From Moraxella sp. (GTDB lineage Bacteria > Pseudomonadota > Gammaproteobacteria > Pseudomonadales > Moraxellaceae): a stretch of DNA of 42,986 nucleotides. The notes under the pieces were generated by a model that was not told where the DNA came from, ran no database searches, and saw only the letters and a list, made by a program, of their open reading frames with translations. This document shows, piece by piece, positions 25,003 through 33,545 of the stretch; the stretch's first letter is position 1; each line of letters starts with the position of its first letter. The stretch is taken from NCBI GenBank assembly GCA_030530785.1, contig JAUMUJ010000002.1, positions 1 through 42,986 on the forward strand. Direction: 5' to 3'. Made by a program: the position numbers and the translations under genes.

Positions 25003-26355
25003 CTACACATATCGCCCCACAAGCCCCATGCTGTCTGTGCGTGCGTCTATGGCAGACAGTAGGGCGTATGCTCCGATGAATTTACGACTGATGAACATCA
25101 TCTCTTTGGGGGGTAAGGCGAACTCTAACGATGTCATGCCGTCTTTGGTGCATTTCATCACACGATTATAAAGGTCAGATTTTGCCCAAATGTAGTTGCC
25201 ATTATCCAAAAGTTCAGGTTGGGATAAATTTTTGGCACAAGCAAAAGGCTCACACGCCATCAAAAATACGTCTGCCATGTCATCTTTGGGCTTGCCTGTC
25301 AGGTTATCAAAAAACGGATAGCCCATCATGGCGTTTTTCATCATTGGTTTGTCTTGATAAAAACCTGCCACGAGTAGATTTTTGGCGATGCCAAGCAATT
25401 TGTCATCAAATTGTTTGATTGCCCCAAAGTCTAATAAAACCAACTTATCATGCCCATCATCATCAAGCCTGACCAGGTAATTACCAAAATTCGGGTCGGT
25501 TTGCATTTCACCCCAATCAAAAATCTCTTGCATGATGATGTTAATCGCCGACTGCCCCAAAGCGTTCCGTCTGTCTTGGGGTAGGGTTAATACTTGTGGG
25601 TCATTTAAGGCAAGCCCCGTCTCAAAACTCATGCAAATCAGACGGTCGGTAGAATAATTGTCATAAATGGTTGGTACGATGTAGCGTTTGTCATCGGCAA
25701 GGTATTGAGCAAAACGCTTGGTGGTGTCCGCTTCCATCTGATAATCCACTTCGCGGTACAAAAGCTGACGAATCTCATCAAACCATTCGTCCAAAACTTG
25801 GGTTTGGGGGAGTATGCCTGTTACCCGAAGCAATCTTTTAAAAACCGCCAAATCAGCGTCAATCGCTCCTGCGACATTGGGATATTGGACTTTTAAAACA
25901 ACCGTGCGCCCTGAATATTTGTGCAAGGCTTTATGGACTTGGGCAAGGCTTGCTGTGCCAATGGGGGTGCGTTCAATCTCAAAATCGTCCACCCGTTCGC
26001 CAAGCTGTGTTTGCAAGGCATCATAAATGACGTGCCATGCAATCGGAGTGGTGTTATCATCTAGGGTGTGTAAGGCGGATACCACCTGTGGTGGCAGTAT
26101 GTGTTCGCCGTACAATGCCAGCATTTGACCAACCTTTACGACCGAACCTTTTAATTTACCAAGCTCTGCCACCAGATAATCGGCCTGTTCCTGCATAAAA
26201 GTGTTTTTTTGTTCAAGTTTTTGGGCTTTGGATAAAAAAAGTCCAGACAGTCCTGTTTTTGCCCAGTTTTTACCGATGGTTAGGGAAGTTTTGGCAAGTG
26301 ATAATTGACGGTCAAGAGATGATGTTTTTAAAGCGTTTAAAGGTCTGTCAGTCAT
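25003..26355 (-). CDS. ABC1/UbiB (AarF) family atypical kinase
   Basis: 450 residues. The family motif KxGQ is KVGQ at 74-77 inside LKGSVVKVGQMLALYGEHILP, and the Ala-rich loop appears as TPIGTASLAQVHKA. The invariant Lys follows in VVLKVQYP, and DPNFGNYLV and LLDFGAIK carry the metal-binding residues. These proteins have a protein-kinase fold but usually show ATPase activity tied to ubiquinone synthesis or lipid handling. It has no C-terminal membrane helices like E. coli UbiB, so it is not clearly UbiB itself. Downstream of purD with an 81-base gap. Confidence 0.85.
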   Translation of the reverse strand: MTDRPLNALKTSSLDRQLSLAKTSLTIGKNWAKTGLSGLFLSKAQKLEQKNTFMQEQADYLVAELGKLKGSVVKVGQMLALYGEHILPPQVVSALHTLDDNTTPIAWHVIYDALQTQLGERVDDFEIERTPIGTASLAQVHKALHKYSGRTVVLKVQYPNVAGAIDADLAVFKRLLRVTGILPQTQVLDEWFDEIRQLLYREVDYQMEADTTKRFAQYLADDKRYIVPTIYDNYSTDRLICMSFETGLALNDPQVLTLPQDRRNALGQSAINIIMQEIFDWGEMQTDPNFGNYLVRLDDDGHDKLVLLDFGAIKQFDDKLLGIAKNLLVAGFYQDKPMMKNAMMGYPFFDNLTGKPKDDMADVFLMACEPFACAKNLSQPELLDNGNYIWAKSDLYNRVMKCTKDGMTSLEFALPPKEMMFISRKFIGAYALLSAIDARTDSMGLVGRYV

Positions 26356-26436
26356 GAGTGTGTGCTGATAAAATTTTACTTATTATAACAAAAACCGACA
26401 CAGTTTTTGTATCGGTTTTGAAGTTGGTTTGGTGTG

Positions 26437-27708
26437 TTATCGCTCAATGGCTCGCCAACCGATATCACGGCGGTACTGTTTACCATCAAAATCAATGGCT
26501 TGGCATACGGTTAGGGCATGAGTTTGGGCGGTTGCCACGTCTTTGCCCAGTGCCGTTACGCATAATACTCGCCCGCCATTGGTAAGGATTTGCCCGTTTT
26601 GTGCTTTTGTGCCTGCATGAAAGACTTTTAGGTCATTTTGTGCTTGGGGCAGTCCTGTAATCACATCGTTTGATGATGAGCCCTCTGGGTAGCCACGACT
26701 TGCCAAGATGATGCCCAGTGCCACATCATCTGTCCATTCTGCCGTGCTTGGAAGTTTGCCATCAAGACCTGCTAAAATTAAATCTACCAAAGATGACTGT
26801 AATCTCATCATGATTGGTTGGGTTTCTGGGTCGCCAAATCGGCAGTTAAATTCAATGACAGATGGGTCGCCTTTATCATCTATCATTAAGCCTGCATACA
26901 AAAATCCTGTATAAGGCGTGCCATTGGCTTTCATCTCATCAACAACAGGGCGGATAATCTGTGCCATGACTTTATCATGCACGTCTTTTGTAACGACAGG
27001 GGCAGGCGAGTAAGCTCCCATACCACCTGTGTTTGCTCCTTTATCGCCCTCAAAAATCCGCTTGTGGTCTTGGCTGGTCGCCATCGGTAGGACATTGTCG
27101 CCATCAATCATGCAAATAAAGGACGCTTCTTCGCCCGCCAAAAACTCTTCAATGACCACACGGCTACCTGCTTGCCCAAACTTATTACCACTTAGCATAT
27201 CATCAATGGCATCAAAGGCTTCATTTTCGTTCGTCGCCACAACCACGCCTTTGCCCGCTGCCAAGCCGTCTGCTTTGATGACAATGGGTGTGCCTTTGGT
27301 GCGGATAAATTCTTTGGCGGGGGCAACTTCGGTAAACACTTCATAAAAAGCGGTGGGAATGCCCACTTTTTTCATAAATTCTTTGGCAAAGGCTTTTGAG
27401 CCTTCAAGTTGAGAGCAATATTTAGAGCAACCCCACACACGCACACCTGCACTTTGTAAGTCGTCCACAATTCCTGCCACCAGTGGTGCTTCTGCCCCAA
27501 CCAGTACAAAAGCGATGTCATGGCTTTGGCAAAACGTGATGACGGCTTGATGGTCGGCAATGTCCAAATCCACATTTTGCAATTTGGGTTCGGTGGCTGT
27601 GCCTGCATTGCCACAAGCGACATAAACAGTGGCAACTTTGGGGTCTTTGGCACACGCCCACGCTAAGGCGTGTTCACGTCCGCCCGTGCCCGTTACTAAG
27701 ATGTTCAT
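26437..27708 (-). CDS. purD: Phosphoribosylamine-glycine ligase
   Basis: 423 residues, usual length. Second step of purine synthesis: joins phosphoribosylamine and glycine using ATP. Begins with the classic MNILVTGTGGREHALAWA. The ATP-grasp core shows VIKADGLAAGKGV near 145-157, EEFLAGEEASF and the metal/ATP motif EFNCRFGDPETQ near 285-296. No PurM or PurN fusion. It stands apart from purM/purN at 31-33 kb and purB at 36 kb, which read the other way or are separate units. Confidence 0.97.
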   Translation of the reverse strand: MNILVTGTGGREHALAWACAKDPKVATVYVACGNAGTATEPKLQNVDLDIADHQAVITFCQSHDIAFVLVGAEAPLVAGIVDDLQSAGVRVWGCSKYCSQLEGSKAFAKEFMKKVGIPTAFYEVFTEVAPAKEFIRTKGTPIVIKADGLAAGKGVVVATNENEAFDAIDDMLSGNKFGQAGSRVVIEEFLAGEEASFICMIDGDNVLPMATSQDHKRIFEGDKGANTGGMGAYSPAPVVTKDVHDKVMAQIIRPVVDEMKANGTPYTGFLYAGLMIDDKGDPSVIEFNCRFGDPETQPIMMRLQSSLVDLILAGLDGKLPSTAEWTDDVALGIILASRGYPEGSSSNDVITGLPQAQNDLKVFHAGTKAQNGQILTNGGRVLCVTALGKDVATAQTHALTVCQAIDFDGKQYRRDIGWRAIER

Positions 27709-27839
27709 AAAAATCCTTAGAAAATTGAGATAAAGGGTTTATTTTATCAAAAATTTCCCCAAAAATCTTATGATTTTGCTGTCTTTGTGGGTAAATTTTG
27801 GGCTTAACAATTGCCCTAGCTATTTTGTGGCAAATAACC

Positions 27840-27845
27840 TATAAT
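27840..27845 (+). promoter_or_regulatory. -10 box of the exonuclease III gene
   Basis: TATAAT 42 bases before the start codon, in the divergent space between purD and the exonuclease gene. No good -35 is visible. Confidence 0.4.
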
Positions 27846-27887
27846 GGGCGGTTTTATGTTATTGGCGATTTTTGGGAGATGTTCATC

Positions 27888-28703
27888 ATGACCGTGTTTG
27901 TCAGTTTTAATATTAACGGACTTCGTGCCAGACCGCACCAGTTGCGTGCGGTAAAAGATGTGCTTGGGGCGGATATTATTGGTCTGCAAGAAACCAAAGT
28001 CCATGATGAGGCCTTTCCCTTAAAAGATGTGGAAAGTCTGGGCTATCATGTGGAATTTTTTGGACAAAAGTCGCATTATGGGGTGGCGATTTTATCCAAA
28101 TTTGAGCCGATTTTTGTCCAAAAAGGCTTTCCTTTTGCCAATCCAGATGCCCAAAGACGGCTTATCCATGCCCGATTTGATGTCAATGGGCGTGAAATAG
28201 ATGTCATTAACGGCTATTTTCCGCAAGGCGAAAACCGAGACCACGAGATAAAATTCCCCATGAAACGTGCTTTTTATGCTGACCTAAATCGCTATATTGA
28301 CGAGCTAAAAGGGCAGGGGAGGGAGCTTATCGTCATGGGCGACATGAACATCTCTCCGCATGATAATGACGTGGGCATTGGTGATGTCAATGCCAAACGC
28401 TGGCTAAAAAACGGCACTTGCTCATTTTTACCCGAGGAGCGCGCGTGGTATGACGAGCTTTTAAATCGTGGTCTGCATGATACTTACCGTAAGTTTAAGC
28501 CTGACAGTGCGGATGAATTTAGCTGGTTTGATTATCGCTCAAAGGGTTTTGATGACGCGCCAAAGCGGGGATTGCGTATTGACCACATTCTTTGCACCGA
28601 CAAGCTCATCGCTGACTGCACGGACGCAGGGATTAGCTATGACATTCGTGGGCTAGAAAAACCGTCCGACCACGCTCCGATTTGGGCAAGATTTGGGATA
28701 TAA
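27888..28703 (+). CDS. xthA: Exodeoxyribonuclease III / AP endonuclease
   Basis: 271 residues from the ATG at 27888, nine bases after TGGGAG; earlier in-frame ATGs have no proper spacing. Mg-dependent EEP-fold nuclease for base excision repair. Active-site residues: Asn8 and Asn10 region (SFNINGLRA), Glu35 (LQETK), Asp152 and Asn154 (MGDMNISP), Asp261-His262 (PSDHAPIW). GYFPQGENRDHEIKFPMKR is the XthA-specific segment. E. coli XthA has 268 residues. The stop lies five bases before the next gene. Confidence 0.95.
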   Translation: MTVFVSFNINGLRARPHQLRAVKDVLGADIIGLQETKVHDEAFPLKDVESLGYHVEFFGQKSHYGVAILSKFEPIFVQKGFPFANPDAQRRLIHARFDVNGREIDVINGYFPQGENRDHEIKFPMKRAFYADLNRYIDELKGQGRELIVMGDMNISPHDNDVGIGDVNAKRWLKNGTCSFLPEERAWYDELLNRGLHDTYRKFKPDSADEFSWFDYRSKGFDDAPKRGLRIDHILCTDKLIADCTDAGISYDIRGLEKPSDHAPIWARFGI

Positions 28704-28708
28704 TTAAG

Positions 28709-29248
28709 ATGACCAAACTTATCTTGATAGACCAAGACGGTGTCTTGGCAGATTTTGAAAAATCGGTCAATATCATTTGGCAAAACCGATACGGCACACC
28801 ATTGCCAATCATTAACCGCACGCATTTTTATTTGCATGACGAATTACCACAACACACCGCCGAATTAAACGACATTTATGCCCAAAAAGGCTTTTTTGAA
28901 AATTTAGAGCCGATAGATGGAGCGATAACTGCCTTACGCGCTTTGCTACATCATGGTCTTGATGTGCGAATTTGCACCGCTCCCATACGAGCATATCGGC
29001 ATTGTGCGAGCGAAAAGTTTGCTTGGGTGGAGCGACATTTGGGGTCAGAGTGGACAAAACGCATCATTTTGACTAAGGACAAAACATGGGTGCGTGGCGA
29101 TGTGTTGATAGATGATAAGCCTGTCATCACAGGGTCGCTTGTGCCGATGTGGGAGCATTATTTATACGACCAGCCCTATAATAGAGCGATGGATAAGCCC
29201 AGAGTTAGCTGGTCTGACAAGCAAAGCTGGGCGTTTTTATTGGCGTGA
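28709..29248 (+). CDS. 5'(3')-deoxyribonucleotidase-like HAD phosphatase
   Basis: 179 residues from the ATG at 28709. HAD fold: motif I IDQDGVLADFE with Asp8 and Asp10, motif II Thr in RICTAPI, and motif IV DVLIDDKPV. The order and length fit the bacterial 5'-nucleotidase/NT5C family, which removes phosphate from deoxynucleoside monophosphates. No Shine-Dalgarno is seen; the start lies five bases after the xthA stop, so translation is probably coupled to it. Confidence 0.85.
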   Translation: MTKLILIDQDGVLADFEKSVNIIWQNRYGTPLPIINRTHFYLHDELPQHTAELNDIYAQKGFFENLEPIDGAITALRALLHHGLDVRICTAPIRAYRHCASEKFAWVERHLGSEWTKRIILTKDKTWVRGDVLIDDKPVITGSLVPMWEHYLYDQPYNRAMDKPRVSWSDKQSWAFLLA

Positions 29249-29355
29249 TTTGTCAAAAATTAGGTAAATTTTTGTCCGTTTTTAATCATAATTTATTTAA
29301 CATAATCCTTTTTGGTTAAAAACCTTTTTAAAAAATAATGATAGGATGGGGCGTA

Positions 29356-29395
29356 AAAAATCAACCCAAATTCTTTGAATTATGGGTTGATTTTT
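29356..29395 (+). terminator. Long perfect hairpin terminator
   Basis: AAAAATCAACCCA / TGGGTTGATTTTT, 13 perfect pairs with a 14-base loop and T-rich end. It ends the xthA-nucleotidase transcript and sits about 55 bases before the next lipoprotein start. Confidence 0.85.
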
Positions 29396-29449
29396 AGGAA
29401 AAATGGTGTAATATTAACTGCAAGCAGTCTATCATGTTTTGGAAATCAG

Positions 29450-29671
29450 ATGAAAAGTTTTTTTGTTATTTTTATGTTAATTTTTGGGGCGACTTGCTTG
29501 ACAGGTTGCGTACACAAGTTGGTTACTGTTCCCACAAAGGTTGCCTACAAGACCACCAAAGGTGTGGTAAAAGGAACGACAGCTGTTGTTAAAGCGGTGG
29601 TGCCCGATGGTGATGATGACGATGCGGACGGTGGCAAAAAAGACAAAAAGCACAAAAAAGACGAAAAATAA
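29450..29671 (+). CDS. Small lipoprotein
   Basis: 73 residues from the ATG at 29450 (GGAAA before it). Signal MKSFFVIFMLIFGATCLTGC with lipobox LTGC (Cys20). The mature part holds valine/threonine/lysine-rich near-repeats (VPTKVAYKTTKGVVKGTTAVVKAVVP), then an acidic run (PDGDDDDADGG) and a Lys-rich tail. Similar short lipoproteins are common in Moraxella and Acinetobacter. Function unknown. Its own terminator follows. Confidence 0.75.
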   Translation: MKSFFVIFMLIFGATCLTGCVHKLVTVPTKVAYKTTKGVVKGTTAVVKAVVPDGDDDDADGGKKDKKHKKDEK

Positions 29672-29686
29672 TGCTGTTTTTATTAA

Positions 29687-29717
29687 AAAACCTGCCTTTG
29701 ATTGGCAGGTTTTTTTT
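29687..29717. terminator. Terminator between convergent genes
   Basis: AAAACCTGCC / GGCAGGTTTT with a seven-base loop and T tract on both sides. It serves the small lipoprotein and the DUF2057 gene. Confidence 0.9.
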
Positions 29718-29722
29718 GTGGG

Positions 29723-30361
29723 TTATTTTTCTACCCATTGGCGGATTTTTTCACGCTCTTCATCGCTGGAATTTAACCACAGTTGCATAAAGCCATCTAG
29801 GTTGCTGTTTTTTTGGGTTGATGACACGCCTGCGGTGGCAGGTGCGGTCTGTGGCGTTTGGGGTTGGGTTTGGAGTGAAGCGATGGTTTGTTGGTTGGCG
29901 ACTACGCCTTTGTCTTTACCAAAAATCCCGCCAAGCCCTGATAAAATACCTTCTCTTTTTTCGCTGGTGCTTTCTTGGGCGATGATGTTGCCATTGTGAG
30001 TGATGGCAAGGCTTGGAGATTTGGCGTATTCTTTGGCTGACTTATAGCTGTTGGGCTGATTTGGCATGATGAGTTGATAGTTTTGATTGTCAGATAAATC
30101 TGCCATGACGGTGATGTTGCCTGACTTTAAATAGTCGTGATTGCCACTGGGTAAGTCAAACAGTCGGTCATAACGAGCGGTAATGACATGACGACCCGCC
30201 TGCAATGTAAATTCTCGCTTTAAGGGTTGTAGCAGATTATGGTGAATTTCTTGACCGTTAATGGCGGTAACTTTGATGTATTCATCAACACTCAGTTTGA
30301 CATCAGCAAAAGCAGTGGTGCAGACAATGGTACTGATGATGAATAATAAGGATTTTTTCAT
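29723..30361 (-). CDS. DUF2057 (YccT/UPF0319-like) secreted protein
   Basis: 212 residues. Signal peptide ends at TTAFA-D (residue 19). The N-terminal domain (VKLSVDEYIKVTAINGQEI to about residue 115, with ITARYDRLFDL) matches the DUF2057 pattern of YccT, a periplasmic protein implicated in curli control in E. coli. After about 120 the protein becomes a Gln/Thr/Pro/Ala-rich linker, and it ends with a helical SSDEEREKIRQWVEK. Function here is unknown. It follows the Hda-like gene by 23 bases and is probably cotranscribed with it. Confidence 0.78.
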   Translation of the reverse strand: MKKSLLFIISTIVCTTAFADVKLSVDEYIKVTAINGQEIHHNLLQPLKREFTLQAGRHVITARYDRLFDLPSGNHDYLKSGNITVMADLSDNQNYQLIMPNQPNSYKSAKEYAKSPSLAITHNGNIIAQESTSEKREGILSGLGGIFGKDKGVVANQQTIASLQTQPQTPQTAPATAGVSSTQKNSNLDGFMQLWLNSSDEEREKIRQWVEK

Positions 30362-30384
30362 AAGGATTTTCCTTGTGGGGTTGG

Positions 30385-31143
30385 TTATTGGTAACGCATG
30401 ATTTCCAAAGACAGGGTTTGTTCGGTGATGAGCTGTTTGGCTTCTTCAATGATTTTTTTGGGCACTTGCACCCGAGATAGGTGAGTTAGTAATGGAGAAA
30501 TGCTGTCTAGCACCGATACGATGTCTTTGGCATTTTGGGGACCTTTTTGGGTAAGGTGCTGTAAAATGTCGTCAGGCAGTCGCCAGTTTTTTCGGCGTAA
30601 AATGGCATGTATGATGGCGGTTCTGTCGTCTATGTCATCACCTATCGGTAAACGCAGTGCAGGCGGTATGGACAATCTGGTTTTTAAGTCGGGCAATGTG
30701 ATGGGTAACTCTATGGACGGATTGTCAGCGATAAATATCAGGTGCTTTTGTTGTTCTCTGACCCGATTGATAAGATGGAATAAGCCCTCTTCCCAATTGG
30801 CATGACCGCACACCGCTTGTATGTCATCTAAGATAATCAAATCAAAGGTTTCAAGCCCCATCAAAACCATGACATCATCGCCATTATTAATGACTTCGCT
30901 GAGCGATAAACAGACAGCGTTAGGGTTTTGTTGGGTGTAGTGGTTTAAGATGGCGATGGCCAAGTGTGTTTTGCCGACACCTGCATCACCAATGATAAAA
31001 AGCTCGCTAAACTTATCTTGGCACAGTGCGTCAATGGCATTGACGATGGGCAGATGACCTGCACCAAAAAAATCATCAAGACTGGCATCTTGGCGAACGT
31101 CCAAGTTGTCTAGTGATGGCTGAAAAGGGGTTTTATAAGTCAT
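30385..31143 (-). CDS. hda: DnaA regulatory inactivator Hda-like AAA+ protein
   Basis: 252 residues from the ATG at 31143; a TTG six codons earlier is also possible. A DnaA-like AAA+ domain without a DNA-binding domain: Walker A GDAGVGKTH (52-60), Walker B LIILDDIQAV, sensor-1-like LIFIADNPS and an arginine-finger region DLKTRLS. Hda with the DNA-loaded sliding clamp triggers ATP hydrolysis by DnaA after initiation. The N-terminal clamp-binding motif (QLSLP in E. coli) is replaced by PFQPSLDNLD, so the clamp contact may be weak or different. Two bases of distance to other DnaA-like loaders (such as DnaC-type) make Hda the best name, not a certain one. Confidence 0.82.
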   Translation of the reverse strand: MTYKTPFQPSLDNLDVRQDASLDDFFGAGHLPIVNAIDALCQDKFSELFIIGDAGVGKTHLAIAILNHYTQQNPNAVCLSLSEVINNGDDVMVLMGLETFDLIILDDIQAVCGHANWEEGLFHLINRVREQQKHLIFIADNPSIELPITLPDLKTRLSIPPALRLPIGDDIDDRTAIIHAILRRKNWRLPDDILQHLTQKGPQNAKDIVSVLDSISPLLTHLSRVQVPKKIIEEAKQLITEQTLSLEIMRYQ

Positions 31144-31353
31144 AGGGTTATTTAACAACAAAACTGTACTATATATAACACATTTTTACCATAAATGGCA
31201 AATCAATTGGTGATTTTATTTGTTTTTTTGGTGGGAGGTTGCTTTATTAAAACACACAGAAGACATAAAAATTCCCATCATCAGACAAAAAATGGTGTGT
31301 TCACAAAAATTTTTGTACCACTTGCCATAAACCTTAAAATCAAGCAAGGAATT

Positions 31354-31362
31354 TGCTATAAT
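31354..31362 (+). promoter_or_regulatory. Extended -10 promoter of purM
   Basis: TG-C-TATAAT, a consensus extended -10, 38 bases before the purM ATG. No clear PurR-type palindrome is seen near it. The 257 bases between hda and purM hold no gene I can support. Confidence 0.65.
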
Positions 31363-31400
31363 GGGCAAATTCTCTTATTTTACCTTGTTAAGGACATTTT

Positions 31401-32450
31401 ATGACTTCTCCATCTCATTCATTAAGCTACAAAGATGCAGGCGTGGATATTGACGCAGGTGAAGCACTGGTTCAGCGCATCAAATCTATCGCCAAAGCAA
31501 CCACACGCCCCGAAGTGATGGGGGGATTGGGTGGATTTGGGGCATTATGCCGTATCCCAACAGGCTATAAATCGCCACTTTTGGTTTCTGGCACGGACGG
31601 TGTCGGCACAAAATTAAAACTTGCCCTAGACCTAAACCGCCATGCAACCATCGGACAAGACTTGGTGGCGATGTGTGTCAATGATCTTTTGGTGTGTGGG
31701 GCAGAGCCGTTATTTTTCTTGGATTATTATGCCACAGGCAAACTTGATGTGGACGTTGCTGAGACGGTCATTCGGGGTATTGGAGATGGGTGCAAATTAT
31801 CAAATTGTGCCTTAATCGGTGGCGAGACCGCCGAAATGCCTGGTATGTACCAAGATGATGATTATGACTTGGCGGGCTTTTGTGTGGGTGTGGTAGAAGA
31901 GAGCGAAGTCATCACGGGGGCAAATGTTAAAAATGGCGATGTGCTCATCGCTTTGGCAAGCAGTGGTGTGCATTCTAACGGCTATTCGCTGGTACGAAAA
32001 GTGATGGACGTGTCCGGCATTGATGTTCATGTTCACACGCTAGATGATGGCGAAACGTTGGCAGATGCTTTGATGAAACCTACTCGTATTTATGTCAAAT
32101 CAGTAAACGCCCTACAAAAACAGCTTGGCAATGCCAACATTCATGCCATGGCTCACATCACAGGTGGTGGTTTGACTGAAAACTTGCCCCGAGTGTTGCC
32201 CGAGAACCTATCTGCCGAGATTGACCTGAGTACTTGGCAGTTTCCTGCGGTATTTCGCTGGCTACAACAAGCAGGTAATATCACCCAAAGCGAAATGGTG
32301 CGTACCTTTAATTGTGGGGTGGGTTTTGTGATTGTTGTTCCCAGCGATAAAAAAGACGAAACTTTGGCATTTTTGACCGCACAAGGCGAGACCGCTTGGC
32401 AAATCGGGCAAATTGTGGAGCGTGGCGATAAAGCGGTGATTTATGTTTAA
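31401..32450 (+). CDS. purM: Phosphoribosylformylglycinamidine cyclo-ligase
   Basis: 349 residues, usual length. ATP-dependent ring closure to aminoimidazole ribonucleotide. Signature segments: [16 protein letters not shown] at the start, [52 protein letters not shown] and [18 protein letters not shown] lies eight bases before the ATG. In most gammaproteobacteria purM and purN form a tight operon. Here they are 422 bases apart, with a perfect hairpin and a broken toxin-antitoxin locus between them. Confidence 0.97.
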   Translation: MTSPSHSLSYKDAGVDIDAGEALVQRIKSIAKATTRPEVMGGLGGFGALCRIPTGYKSPLLVSGTDGVGTKLKLALDLNRHATIGQDLVAMCVNDLLVCGAEPLFFLDYYATGKLDVDVAETVIRGIGDGCKLSNCALIGGETAEMPGMYQDDDYDLAGFCVGVVEESEVITGANVKNGDVLIALASSGVHSNGYSLVRKVMDVSGIDVHVHTLDDGETLADALMKPTRIYVKSVNALQKQLGNANIHAMAHITGGGLTENLPRVLPENLSAEIDLSTWQFPAVFRWLQQAGNITQSEMVRTFNCGVGFVIVVPSDKKDETLAFLTAQGETAWQIGQIVERGDKAVIYV

Positions 32451-32465
32451 GGATTGAATTTACTT

Positions 32466-32497
32466 AAATTGGGTTTGATAAAAATTAAACCCAATTT
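32466..32497 (+). terminator. Perfect inverted repeat after purM
   Basis: AAATTGGGTTT / AAACCCAATTT, 11 perfect pairs with a 10-base loop, 15 bases after the purM stop. The T tract after it is short, so termination may be partial, which would let purN be read from purM. Confidence 0.6.
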
Positions 32498-32501
32498 ATA
32501 T

Positions 32502-32871
32502 GTGCAAACTTTTAACACAGCATTATCGCCAAAAGTACAAGCGATATTACCCGCTTTGGAAAACCCAAAAATCGCTAAAAAACGTTTGGGGGTTTTTTAA
32601 GGGCGGTATGGTAATGAGTGATGATTTTGATGATTATTTGGGCGATGACTTTTGGTTTCCAGATGATGAGTTAATTAAAGAAATTGAAAAATATCATTAT
32701 TATGAAGTCCTTCCAATCGCTCAAACGCACATTTTAAACCTACAAACCCTTGAATTTCATCACAAAGACCCTTTTAACCGTATGATTATCAGCCAAGCCA
32801 TGTGCGAGCATTTGACGGCATTAACGGTGAGTGGTGAAATTGCAAAATATCTCATTGAGTTTATCAGCTAA
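32502..32871 (+). pseudogene. VapBC toxin-antitoxin remnant: antitoxin tail fused to toxin C-terminal half
   Basis: From 32502 one frame reads LSPKVQAILPALENPK then IAKKRLGVF and stops at 32600. At the T-run the next frame takes over as FFKGGMVMSDDFDDYLGDDF, the usual end of antitoxins paired with PIN toxins (LG-x-x-KG-x-x-x-MSDDFD-x-x-L-x-DF). Without a stop this continues as WFPDDELIKEIEKYHYYEVLPI, then LEFHHKDPFNRMIISQAM and LTALTVSGEIAKY. That is the C-terminal half of a VapC/PIN (Sll0205-type) toxin, including the HHKDPFNR acidic site. The toxin N-terminus with the first catalytic Asp is missing, so no active toxin is made. If translated from 32608 or 32614 the product is about 86-88 residues. 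It ends two bases before the purN ATG. Confidence 0.75.
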
Positions 32872-32872
32872 T

Positions 32873-33514
32873 ATGAAAACATTAAAAATCGCCGTCTTAG
32901 TCTCTGGTAATGGCAGTAACTTACAAGTCTTGATTGACCAAAGCAAGGCGGGTAGATTGCCCATTGACATTGTCGCTGTCGTGAGCAATAAAGCGAATGC
33001 TTATGCTCTAATCCGAGCCAAAAATGCCAATATCCCAACCTTTGTGATTGACAAAAATGAACACGGCAAAACCTATAAACGAGCCGAATTTGAACGGCTT
33101 GCTCTTGATGTTTTAGTACCGCTGGGCGTGGATTTGGTGGTATTGGCAGGCTTTATGAAAATCTTAACCCCACTATTTATCAATGGCGTCAAAGATGAGC
33201 TAAACGTCCCCATGATAAACCTGCACCCGTCTTTATTGCCCAACTATAAGGGGCTAGGCACGCATGAGCGAGTATTAAAGGCAGGCGAGCGGTATCATGG
33301 GTGTACGGTGCATTTGGTAACGGCAGAGCTTGATGCGGGGCAAATCCTTAGTCAGGCGGTGCTGTCTGTTCACCCAAGCGACACGCCTGCCACCCTACAA
33401 AACAAAGTACACGTCCTAGAACATCAACTTTTGCCACGCACGATAGATTTTATCGCTCGTGGTGTGATAGACGTGGATACTGTGGGCGATGTGTGGCGTT
33501 TTTGGGGTGATTAA
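32873..33514 (+). CDS. purN: Phosphoribosylglycinamide formyltransferase
   Basis: 213 residues (E. coli 212) from the ATG at 32873; a longer frame upstream overlaps the toxin remnant and is not conserved. Transfers formyl from 10-formyl-THF to GAR. Phosphate loop SGNGSNLQ (11-18), catalytic Asn116 and His118 (INLHPSLLPNYKG) and Asp154 (AELDAGQIL). No Shine-Dalgarno is visible, and the remnant's stop lies one base before the start, so translation may be coupled to the remnant frame. Confidence 0.96.
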   Translation: MKTLKIAVLVSGNGSNLQVLIDQSKAGRLPIDIVAVVSNKANAYALIRAKNANIPTFVIDKNEHGKTYKRAEFERLALDVLVPLGVDLVVLAGFMKILTPLFINGVKDELNVPMINLHPSLLPNYKGLGTHERVLKAGERYHGCTVHLVTAELDAGQILSQAVLSVHPSDTPATLQNKVHVLEHQLLPRTIDFIARGVIDVDTVGDVWRFWGD

Positions 33515-33542
33515 AAAAAGGGGGCAAATACCCCCCCCCCCC
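33511..33542 (-). terminator. Terminator with a 12-C homopolymer
   Basis: GGGGG-CAAATA-CCCCC with the C arm extended to 12 C (33531-33542). Read on the minus strand it is stem plus seven T, so it terminates the glutamate-synthase-like gene; purN ends inside it from the other side. Confidence 0.7.
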
Positions 33543-33545
33543 ATT

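Noticed and set aside
31195-31404. 69-residue plus-strand frame starting MANQLVILFVFLVGGC with a lipobox-like GGC
   Set aside because: It runs through the purM promoter and ribosome binding site, ends over the purM start codon, and has no binding site of its own. A chance hydrophobic stretch is more likely.
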